Shown: positions 50,896 to 58,241 of the stretch, one piece after another
Layout: every line of letters begins with the position of its first letter
Numbering within the stretch: position 1 is the first letter of the stretch
Origin: Spirochaetota bacterium
Lineage (GTDB): Bacteria; Spirochaetota; Spirochaetia; Treponematales; Treponemataceae
Assembly: GCA_023438065.1 (NCBI GenBank)
Contig: JAEXRH010000012.1
Coordinates: 62,001 to 126,000, forward strand
DNA: 64,000 bases
Reading direction: 5' to 3'
Notes under the pieces: generated by a model
What the model was told of the DNA's origin: nothing
Databases searched by the model: none
The model's input: only the letters and a program-made list of their open reading frames with translations
Position numbers and translations under genes: made by a program

Positions 50896-51526
50896 GCTTG
50901 TTCGCGTTCATCATGACGCAGAGCATCGCGTAGCCGGAGGTGAGGTCTTCCTTCTGGACGACGACCTCGTCGGGAACCTTGAGCTTGACGTTGGTAAAGT
51001 TCCAGATCGCGGTGATCCCCGCGGCGACGAGGCTGTCGGCGACGGTTTGCGCGTGCGCAGAGGGAACGGTGAGGATCGCGATCCGCGCGCCGAGAGCGGC
51101 GATCTTGTCCCCAAGCCCGTCGATCGGGTATATCGGCACCCCGTGGATGGTCTTCCCGACCTTCGCGGGATCCTGGTCGAAGGCCGCGCAAATTTTCAGC
51201 CCGTGATACTGGAACTCGGGGTAGCCCGAAAGCGCCGTACCGAGGTTTCCCGCGCCGATAAGGACGGCTTCCTGGACATGATCCCAGCCGAGGAAGCGCT
51301 CGATGGCCGCCATGAGCGCGACGACGGGATAGCCCTTCTTGGGCTTCCCGACGATTCCGGTGATCGCGAGATCCTTGCGAACCTGGATGGGCTCGAGATG
51401 GAGTTCCTGGGCGATGACGGTGCCCGATATATATTCGTTTCCCTCGTCGCGCGACTGCCTGATGATGTTGAGGTAGGAGGGGAGTCGCCTGATCGACGGG
51501 ATTGCCGCTATCTTCTGTTTGGCCAT
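50882..51526 (-). CDS. rex: Redox-sensing transcriptional repressor Rex
   Basis: 214 residues. The N-terminal winged helix (IPSIRRLPSYLNIIRQSR, EPIQVRKDLAITG) and the NADH-binding Rossmann domain (AVLIGAGNLGTALSGY, FDQDPAKVGKTIHGVPIYPI, AILTVPSAHAQTVADSLVAAG, IWNFTNVKLKVP) are complete. Rex senses the NADH/NAD+ ratio and releases its operators when NADH is high. Typical targets are adhE and other fermentation genes, and Rex-like sites lie upstream of adhE at 45086. A TTAACAA half-site occurs just upstream of its own start, without a clear partner. Confidence 0.95.
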   Translation of the reverse strand: MAKQKIAAIPSIRRLPSYLNIIRQSRDEGNEYISGTVIAQELHLEPIQVRKDLAITGIVGKPKKGYPVVALMAAIERFLGWDHVQEAVLIGAGNLGTALSGYPEFQYHGLKICAAFDQDPAKVGKTIHGVPIYPIDGLGDKIAALGARIAILTVPSAHAQTVADSLVAAGITAIWNFTNVKLKVPDEVVVQKEDLTSGYAMLCVMMNANKHEPD

Positions 51527-51713
51527 TATCTCTTAACAAATCCTTAAAATGGGGGATTTTTTAACGATATACCGCAATCCCTGGAAAGTCAAGCGACGCG
51601 CCGTCGTTCCCCGGTCCCGCCGGGACCCGTCCGCGCGTTCCTATGGAAACAAAATGCATATTCTTGTATACTCACGCCATAAATTCGCATAACTATACGA
51701 GGAGCCTTCAGGT

Positions 51714-54700
51714 ATGTATGAACCGGTAGATCCCAAGGTCAGTTTTCCCGAACAGGAGGAGAAAGTTCTCGCGTTCTGGGAGAAAAACAATATCTTCAAG
51801 AAATCGATCGCGAACCGCGAAGGATCGGCCGACTATGTCTTCTATGATGGCCCCCCCTTCGCCACCGGGCTCCCCCATTTCGGGCATTTCGTCCCGAGTA
51901 CCATCAAGGACATCATTCCCCGCTATCAGACCATGAAGGGCAAGAAGGTCGAGCGCCGCTTCGGCTGGGACTGCCACGGACTCCCGGTCGAGAACCTCAT
52001 CGAGAAGGAACTCGGGCTCAACTCGAAGACCGACATCGAGAAATACGGCGTCGCGAAATTCAACGAGGCGTGCCGCGCGAGCGTGCTCCGCTACGTCAAG
52101 GAATGGCGCGAAACCATCACCCGGCTCGGTCGCTGGGTCGACTTCGACAACGACTACAAGACGATGGAAAGCGACTACATGGAATCCATCTGGTGGGTGA
52201 TGAAGAGTCTGTGGGAAAAGGGCCTTCTCTACGAGGGCCACTACATTCTCCCGTACTGCCCGCGCTGCTCGACGGTCCTTTCCAACCATGAGCTTAACCT
52301 CGGCGGCTACAAGGACGTGCACGATCCCGCGATCACGATCAAATTCAAGGTCAAAGGCACCGTCGCCGGAAGCGAGGCGGAGAAGACCTTCGGGAAGGAC
52401 GGCAAGGCCGCTCCGGGCGGAGCGCTCGCCGACGGGAAGACCTTCATGCTCGCGTGGACCACGACTCCCTGGACCCTCCCGAGCAACCTCGGCCTCACGA
52501 TGGGGCCTGACGTCGACTACGTGATGGTCAAGGACGGCGAGGAGCGCTATATCTTCGCCGAGGCACGCGTTTCCGCGTATTACAAGGATCCTTCGTCCGT
52601 CGAGATCGTCTGGAAGAAGAGGGGAAGCGAGCTTCGCGGAATTTCGTACGAGCCGCTCTTCCCGTATTTCGCCCCGCTCGCGAAAAACGAGGACGGCACC
52701 CCCGGCGCGTTCCGCACCTTCCTCGGCGACTTCGTCACGACGACGGACGGTACCGGCATCGTCCATACCGCGCCCGGCTTCGGCGAGGACGACAACAAGG
52801 TATTCAAGGGCTCTGGCGTCCCGACGGTGTGCCCGGTCGACGCCGAGTGCAAGTTCACCGCCGACGTCGCGGACTACAAGGGCCGCTTCGTCAAGGATTG
52901 CGACAAGGACATCATCGATCGGCTCAAGGCTGAGGGCAAGCTCGTCAAGCGCGAGCAGATCCTCCACTCGTACCCGCACTGCTGGCGCTGCTCGAGCCCG
53001 CTCATCTACCGCGCGGTCGGCAGCTGGTTCGTCGCCGTCGAGAAGATCAAGGAGAGCATGCTCAAGGCGAATTTCAAGATCACCTGGCAGCCCGAGCATA
53101 TCAAGGAAGGCCGCTTCGGCAAGTGGCTCGAGGGCGCGCGCGACTGGGCGATCAGCCGGAACCGTTTCTGGGGCAATCCCCTGCCGATCTGGAAGTGCCC
53201 GGATTGCGGGAAGACCCTCTGCGTCGGAAGCCGCGATGAGCTCAAAAAGCTCTCGGGCACCTATCCCGAGGACCTTCACAAGCACTTCGTCGACGAGATC
53301 ACGATCCCGTGCGCGTGCGGCTCCGTCATGAAGCGGATCCCGGAGGTCCTCGACTGCTGGTTCGAGTCGGGCTCGATGCCCTATGCCCAGCAGCACTATC
53401 CCTTCGAGAACAAGGAATATTTCGAAAGCCACTTCCCGGCCAATTTCATCTCCGAGGGACTCGACCAGACCCGCGGGTGGTTTTACACCCTCACCGTGCT
53501 CGCCGCCGCGCTCTTCGACCGCCCCGCGTTCGAGGCGTGCGTCGTCAACGGTCTCGTCCTCGCGACCGACGGGAAGAAGATGTCGAAAAGCTTGCGGAAC
53601 TACACCGACCCGAACAAGGTCGTCGACGAGTTCGGCGCCGACGCGCTCAGGCTTTTCCTCATGCACTCGGCTGTCGTCCGGGCCGACGACCTCAAGTATT
53701 CCGACGACGGCGTCCGCGACGTCCTCAAGGGTATCCTCATCCCCCTGTGGAACAGCTACAGCTTCTACGTCACCTACGCGAACATCGACGGGATCGACCG
53801 GCCCGCGGCCGATTCGAAGCCGCTCGTCACCGCGTCCTCGAACCCGCTTGACCGCTGGATCCTCTCGATCACCGAGCGGATGGTGAAAGACGTCACCGAG
53901 GCGCTCGACGCGTACGACCTCTCGCGCGCGATCGACCCGATCGTCGGATTCATCGACCAGCTCAACAACTGGTACATCCGCCGCTCGCGGCGCCGCTTCT
54001 GGAAGAGCGAGAACGACGGCGACAAGGCGCAGGCCTACGATACCCTCTACCGCGCGCTCAAGAAGTTCGCGCTCGTCGCGGCTCCCGTCGTGCCCTTCGT
54101 CTCCGAGTCGATCTGGCTCAACCTCCGCGCGGAAGGGGACCCCGAGTCGGTGCATCTCGCGGACTATCCCGCGTACGACGAGTCGCTCCGCGATCTCGCG
54201 CTCGAGTTCAAGATGGAAACCGTCCAGAAGGCCGTCTCGATGGGCCGGAGCCTCCGCTACCAGTTCAACCTCAAGACGAGGCAGCCGCTCAAGTCGGTCG
54301 AGCTCGTCACGCGGAATCCGGAAGAGAAAAAGGTCCTCCTCGAGATGGAGGAGTCTATCCGCGAGGAACTCAACGTCAAGGAGGTCATCTTCCACGAGAA
54401 GGAGGATGAGCTCGTCGAGTATCAGGCGAAGGCGAACTTCCGCACCCTCGGCAAGGAACTCGGACCGGCGATGAAGACCGCCGCCGCGCGGATCGAGCAG
54501 CTTTCCTCGGCCGAGATCCAGTCGATCATCGACGGTTCGGTCCTGAGCGTCGAGGTCGAGGGGAAGCGGGTCGAGCTTACCGCCGATAAGATCATCGTCA
54601 ACCGTATCGAGAAGGCCGCGCTCAAGGTCGTCAACGAGGGAACGCTCACGGTCGGCCTCGACACCGAGGTCACCGAGGAACTCCAGCTCGAGGGACTCGT

Positions 54701-54980
54701 GCGCGACCTCGTGCGCGGCGTCCAGAACCTCCGCAAGGAACGCGGGCTCGCGGTCACCGACCGGATCAGCCTTACCGTGTCCTCAGGGGAGTGCGCCTCG
54801 GGCGAGGCCGGCAAGGCCCTTCTCGCGAAGGCCTTCGCGCGCTTTACCGACTACCTTTCGAGCGAGACCCTCGCGGTTTCCGCGAAATGGGTCGAGAGCT
54901 TCGCGCTCGCGCCCGGCTCGACCCCGATTTCGATCGAGGCGGGCGACGACGCCTGGGAGGCGGATATTGCCAAGGTTTAG
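51714..54980 (+). CDS. ileS: Isoleucyl-tRNA synthetase (type 2)
   Basis: 1088 residues with GAGGAG 9 bases before the ATG. The signature HIGH motif is HFGH (GLPHFGHFVPSTIKD) and the KMSKS motif is GKKMSKSLRNYTDP. RRFGWDCHGLPVENLIEKEL and the long C-terminal region mark the eukaryote-like type 2 IleS, a group generally less sensitive to mupirocin. The editing CP1 domain (~190-400; WTTTPWTLPSNLGL) is present. TATACT at 51667 is a likely -10 box. Its end overlaps the start of the following lipoprotein gene by 14 bases. Confidence 0.97.
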   Translation: MYEPVDPKVSFPEQEEKVLAFWEKNNIFKKSIANREGSADYVFYDGPPFATGLPHFGHFVPSTIKDIIPRYQTMKGKKVERRFGWDCHGLPVENLIEKELGLNSKTDIEKYGVAKFNEACRASVLRYVKEWRETITRLGRWVDFDNDYKTMESDYMESIWWVMKSLWEKGLLYEGHYILPYCPRCSTVLSNHELNLGGYKDVHDPAITIKFKVKGTVAGSEAEKTFGKDGKAAPGGALADGKTFMLAWTTTPWTLPSNLGLTMGPDVDYVMVKDGEERYIFAEARVSAYYKDPSSVEIVWKKRGSELRGISYEPLFPYFAPLAKNEDGTPGAFRTFLGDFVTTTDGTGIVHTAPGFGEDDNKVFKGSGVPTVCPVDAECKFTADVADYKGRFVKDCDKDIIDRLKAEGKLVKREQILHSYPHCWRCSSPLIYRAVGSWFVAVEKIKESMLKANFKITWQPEHIKEGRFGKWLEGARDWAISRNRFWGNPLPIWKCPDCGKTLCVGSRDELKKLSGTYPEDLHKHFVDEITIPCACGSVMKRIPEVLDCWFESGSMPYAQQHYPFENKEYFESHFPANFISEGLDQTRGWFYTLTVLAAALFDRPAFEACVVNGLVLATDGKKMSKSLRNYTDPNKVVDEFGADALRLFLMHSAVVRADDLKYSDDGVRDVLKGILIPLWNSYSFYVTYANIDGIDRPAADSKPLVTASSNPLDRWILSITERMVKDVTEALDAYDLSRAIDPIVGFIDQLNNWYIRRSRRRFWKSENDGDKAQAYDTLYRALKKFALVAAPVVPFVSESIWLNLRAEGDPESVHLADYPAYDESLRDLALEFKMETVQKAVSMGRSLRYQFNLKTRQPLKSVELVTRNPEEKKVLLEMEESIREELNVKEVIFHEKEDELVEYQAKANFRTLGKELGPAMKTAAARIEQLSSAEIQSIIDGSVLSVEVEGKRVELTADKIIVNRIEKAALKVVNEGTLTVGLDTEVTEELQLEGLVRDLVRGVQNLRKERGLAVTDRISLTVSSGECASGEAGKALLAKAFARFTDYLSSETLAVSAKWVESFALAPGSTPISIEAGDDAWEADIAKV

Positions 54981-55899
54981 GGCGCTCGCCCTCGCGGCGC
55001 TCGTCGTCCTTTCCCTCGCGTCGTGCGCGACCGTCCGTTCCCGCGTCTCGGGAGATCCCCTTGCCGCGCTCGGAACGTGCGCCGCGCTCGGAACGTGCGC
55101 CGCGCCCGACGAGTCAGGCGCGGACGGCATCCACGACGCGCTTTTCGTCGTGATCCCCGTTCGGAAGAACGAGGCTCTCGTCACCCTCGTCGGGACCCGT
55201 CTTTCGGGAAAGCCGGGCGACGCCCGGCTCGCGAAACGGCTCGACGCGCTCTATGTCGCCGTCTCCGCCTCGGGACAGGCCGCGCGCGGCGCGCGCTTCG
55301 TCGCGACCGGCTCGATACCGAAATCGGGCGCATCCCTTTTCCTCACGGAACGGAAGGGGTGGACCCGGCGCGCGGATGCGGGTTTTTCCTGGTATCGTTC
55401 GGGGCCGCTTTCCGTCGCGATCCCCGCGTCGGGGGTCGCCTGCGGCGTGTTCGCCCGATCCCTGCCCGGCGTGGCCGTAACGGACGGCGAGGCGATGGTT
55501 CCCTTTTTGCGGGCTTTCTCCGCGCGCGAGGGTGCGTCACCCCCCGTTTCCCGGTCCTTCGCGGACTACGCCGCCCGCGCGCTCGATGACGGCCGCGTCG
55601 GCTTTTTCGCCTCCGATCCCGCGCCCTTCATGGTCGCCCTTCTCGGGCCCGAGGTAACCCTTCCGGTCAAAACCGTCGAGGGTTACGCCGTGACCGACGG
55701 GGAAGGGGAGTACGCGCTGTCCTTGTCGTTCACCCTTTCCGACCGGCGATCGGCGCGCGCCCTCAAGGGCCTTCTCTCGCGCGCCTTCGCGGGATCGACG
55801 GTGCTCGAGGACGAAGCGCGCGTACGGGTCGAGGGATTCGCGCTCTCGCGGGAGAAACTTGCCCAGGCGATCGATTTTCTGTATCTTGTCAGTGAATAA
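54967..55899 (+). CDS. Predicted lipoprotein with an internal tandem repeat
   Basis: 310 residues from a TTG at 54967 that overlaps ileS by 14 bases. The lipoprotein signal ALAALVVLSLASC gives lipidation at Cys ~20. Directly behind it an 18-base unit is repeated in tandem (55063-55098), giving the repeated peptide AALGTC. The remaining ~250 residues are beta-rich with no recognised motif, resembling uncharacterised treponemal lipoproteins. Envelope location is likely because Lnt is encoded in the window. Function unknown. Confidence 0.7.
   Translation: MPRFRALALAALVVLSLASCATVRSRVSGDPLAALGTCAALGTCAAPDESGADGIHDALFVVIPVRKNEALVTLVGTRLSGKPGDARLAKRLDALYVAVSASGQAARGARFVATGSIPKSGASLFLTERKGWTRRADAGFSWYRSGPLSVAIPASGVACGVFARSLPGVAVTDGEAMVPFLRAFSAREGASPPVSRSFADYAARALDDGRVGFFASDPAPFMVALLGPEVTLPVKTVEGYAVTDGEGEYALSLSFTLSDRRSARALKGLLSRAFAGSTVLEDEARVRVEGFALSREKLAQAIDFLYLVSE
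55063..55098 (+). repeat. 18-base tandem duplication inside the lipoprotein gene
   Basis: Unit GCCGCGCTCGGAACGTGC at 55063-55080 and again at 55081-55098, followed by six bases of a third copy. In frame, so gain or loss of a unit changes the protein by six residues without a frameshift. Confidence 0.9.
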
Positions 55900-55929
55900 T
55901 TTCCGTAACGCTTGAGAGGTGTTGTCAAA

Positions 55930-56187
55930 ATGCCAACGTATGAGTATGCCTGCGATTCCTGCGGCCACGATTTTGAGGTTGTCCAGAAGATGAGCGATCC
56001 CGCCGTCGACGTCTGTCCCGAATGCGGTAAGCGCGTCCGGCGCGTGCTTTCGGGGGGCTTGGGAATCAGCTTCAAGGGTTCGGGTTTTTACGTCAACGAT
56101 TCGGGTTCCCCGGGAAAGTCCTCGGGGTCGAAAAAACCGGCATCCTCGTGCCCGTCGGCGGGTTCCTGCGCGGGATGCTCCGATTAG
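55930..56187 (+). CDS. FmdB-family zinc-ribbon protein
   Basis: 85 residues from ATG 55930 with AGAGGTG upstream. The FmdB signature MPTYEYACDSCGHDFEVVQ is followed by a second knuckle VCPECGKRVRRVLSGG, together forming one zinc ribbon, then a Ser/Gly/Lys tail with further Cys (SSCPSAGSCAGCSD). The family has a putative regulatory label and no settled role. Its stop overlaps the next zinc-ribbon frame. Confidence 0.9.
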   Translation: MPTYEYACDSCGHDFEVVQKMSDPAVDVCPECGKRVRRVLSGGLGISFKGSGFYVNDSGSPGKSSGSKKPASSCPSAGSCAGCSD

Positions 56188-56509
56188 CGCATCAGTAAAA
56201 AAGCGGCCGGTTTTCTACTGCGAGCATTGCGGCGAGCAGGTCAGGCAGAACGACCGCGTGTGTTCCCATTGCGGAAGGTTTTTCTCTTCGGTTAAATGCC
56301 CGGCGTGCGGGTACTCGGGGGACGCGAAGGCGTTTCGCGACGGCTGTCCCGCCTGCGGCTACGCCTTCGCGGGCAATCCCCATGACCATGCGACAGCGCA
56401 TGGCCGTCGCGGGGGCAGGGACGGGCCCGACCCGCTTCCCTGGTGGATGTACGCGGTCTCGGTCGCGCTTCTCGCCCTCGTCGCGGCGATCATACTCCTT
56501 CGGAAATAA
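56183..56509 (+). CDS. Zinc-ribbon membrane protein with an unusual start
   Basis: 108 residues if read from an ATT at 56183 that overlaps the FmdB stop. The frame has no ATG, GTG or TTG before the GTG at 56258, yet a perfect zinc-ribbon pair spans that GTG (FYCEHCGEQVRQNDRVCSHC), so the real start is upstream. Further knuckles CPACG (twice) follow, and a C-terminal membrane helix (WWMYAVSVALLALVAAIILL). ATT starts are rare but known (infC). The minimum protein from GTG 56258 is 83 residues. It overlaps the 3' end of the opposite-strand gene by 20 bases. Confidence 0.6.
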   Translation: MSASVKKRPVFYCEHCGEQVRQNDRVCSHCGRFFSSVKCPACGYSGDAKAFRDGCPACGYAFAGNPHDHATAHGRRGGRDGPDPLPWWMYAVSVALLALVAAIILLRK

Positions 56510-57191
56510 AACGCTCGATCACGGCACCGTCGGACTCCGGGATGCCGTCGAAAGTCAGCTGGATGACCGAGCCGTTCCGCTCGACGCGGCACTTCGGCTG
56601 GATCACGGCGTCGTCGAGCTTGAGCGAGCACTGGTCGAGGATATCGCCCGCGGCGAGGTCGGCGGTCGCCGAGGCGGCGTCCGGCCTGAAACGCATCTCC
56701 CGTCTCGAGATGCCTTCGACCTTTCCGGTGATGATCGTCTCGTTGATCGGGTTCGTGAAGAGAAAGGTCGCGCGAGCGGCGACGTCCCGGTACTCGAAGC
56801 TTTCTCTCGGTTCGGCCGACGGTTTGTAGCGCGAAAAGAGGGCGATAAGGCGCTCGCGGTCTTCCGCGGTGCCGATGGTCTCGCCGATCGTCGCCTGAAC
56901 CCCGATGTGAATCGCCTTGTCCGCGTCGTCCGAGGTGAATCGCTCGCCGGTCAACAGCACGATGATCGTGCGGTCGCGGTCGGTATCGGCGCGGATGAAC
57001 TGCGCGATAACCTTCCAATGACGGGGAAAGTCGGTCGCGCTCACGAAGACCGCGTCCGGGACGATCTCGCAGATATTGTCGAGCGCCTTTACGGCCGAGC
57101 GGTACCGGACCACGTCGAAGCCGTAGGGGCGAAGGGTGCGCGAGAGCGCGTCCACCGAGGTGTCGGAATCCGCGACAAGCATGGCTATCAT
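56490..57191 (-). CDS. Receiver-like / degenerate PilZ-like protein
   Basis: 233 residues with AAGGA 8 bases before the ATG. Residues 1-120 have a response-regulator fold (MLVADSDTSVDALSRTLRPY, PDAVFVSATDF in place of the phospho-acceptor motif). Residues ~130-233 look like a PilZ barrel (RATFLFTNPINETIITGKVE, ISRREMRFRPD), but the (D/N)xSxxG motif is not intact, so c-di-GMP binding is uncertain. It lies near a diguanylate cyclase gene (61848). It overlaps the zinc-ribbon gene tail to tail, and the next upstream gene on this strand is 16 bases away. Confidence 0.6.
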   Translation of the reverse strand: MIAMLVADSDTSVDALSRTLRPYGFDVVRYRSAVKALDNICEIVPDAVFVSATDFPRHWKVIAQFIRADTDRDRTIIVLLTGERFTSDDADKAIHIGVQATIGETIGTAEDRERLIALFSRYKPSAEPRESFEYRDVAARATFLFTNPINETIITGKVEGISRREMRFRPDAASATADLAAGDILDQCSLKLDDAVIQPKCRVERNGSVIQLTFDGIPESDGAVIERFISEGV

Positions 57192-57207
57192 CTCAGGTCC
57201 TTCCCCC

Positions 57208-58182
57208 TCACTCGGTTCCGAGGTTGTCGACTCGGTAGTCGATCACCTTCCATATCCCGTTTCTGCAGGAGAGGCTATACGTAAATCGTTTTTTCTCGCG
57301 GAAGGTGCGATAGTCGAACCACTCGATCACCGCAACCTCGCCGTCGGCGTCGTTGTAGGTCGTCCGCTCGATCTTGTACTCGGTCGGTATCGTCGAGATG
57401 TCCTTGTCGACCTTCGCCTGCGAGAGCTCGCGCTTGTAGTTTTCGATCATCGTCATCCTGCCCGACTCCGATTCGGCGCGGTAGCGGCGGTTTCGCGCGG
57501 GGTCGCGCATGATCATCTCTTCGAGGTCGAGGTAGAGGAAGAACTGCTCCCAGTGGGACTTCTGCCGCGCGGTGAGCACGTAGTTGATGACCTGGTCGGG
57601 CGGGATCGGCTGGGCCTCGAGAATCTCCGCGGCCTGGGGCGATACGGGAAGGGCCTTAACCGCCGCGGGGCCGGGCGAAGGTTTCACCTCGAGGGTGAGC
57701 CGGTTCGCCCTCGCGCTCGGCTCGACGTCGCCGGTCTCGCGCTTCAGCTCGGGATAGAAGGCGCAATCGAGCACGTAAAGCCCGGGTGACTCGATCTTGA
57801 GGTAGTCTTTGACGTTCTCGATGAACGAGTAGGACTCGCCGGGCTCGATGCTGACCTCGCGGAAAAAGATCTGGCCGTTCGTGTTCCGTCTCCGCAGCCA
57901 ACCGTCCGTGTGCTCGAGCGGGATATTGCGCGCGCTCGCGGCGAAAAAATCCACGCTGAAGGATCGCTGGTCGGCGAGCTTGAAGCGGAGCGCCTGGGGG
58001 GTCGGGTTCGAGATCGTGATCTGGACGTATATCGGCTCAGAGACCGAGTCTCCGGGGTAATAGACCCGGCGGTCGTAAAACTTGATCGATACGTCGGCTC
58101 CGGGAAGGACTTCCCCGGCGCCCGCGAAGGAAACGGCGGCGCATATCAGGAATCCGGCTACTGCGGCAAGCGGGTGTTTCAC
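57208..58182 (-). CDS. Uncharacterised periplasmic protein
   Basis: 324 residues from a GTG at 58182 with GGGAG about 10 bases upstream. A signal peptide (AAVAGFLICAAVSFAGAGEV) is followed by a beta-sandwich-like domain (IKFYDRRVYYPGDSVSEPIY, YVQITISNPTPQALRF) typical of Ig-like envelope proteins, a middle helical section, and a C-terminal segment like a nuclear-transport-factor-2 fold (RFTYSLSCRNGIWKVIDYRV). I know no named family; related proteins occur in treponemes. It is co-directional with, and 16 bases before, the REC/PilZ-like gene. Confidence 0.65.
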   Translation of the reverse strand: MKHPLAAVAGFLICAAVSFAGAGEVLPGADVSIKFYDRRVYYPGDSVSEPIYVQITISNPTPQALRFKLADQRSFSVDFFAASARNIPLEHTDGWLRRRNTNGQIFFREVSIEPGESYSFIENVKDYLKIESPGLYVLDCAFYPELKRETGDVEPSARANRLTLEVKPSPGPAAVKALPVSPQAAEILEAQPIPPDQVINYVLTARQKSHWEQFFLYLDLEEMIMRDPARNRRYRAESESGRMTMIENYKRELSQAKVDKDISTIPTEYKIERTTYNDADGEVAVIEWFDYRTFREKKRFTYSLSCRNGIWKVIDYRVDNLGTE

Positions 58183-58241
58183 CTTGAAATTCTCCCTTTT
58201 TCCTTATATCGGCCTTTTTCATACTCATCATTAGTGCTAAT

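Noticed and set aside
51527..51560. Rex autoregulatory operator upstream of rex
   Set aside because: Only a single TTAACAA half-site is visible; the inverted partner at Rex spacing is missing.
51708..54395. An 895-codon open frame on the minus strand across ileS
   Set aside because: Antisense shadow of a complete IleS, with the same skewed composition and no recognisable domain.
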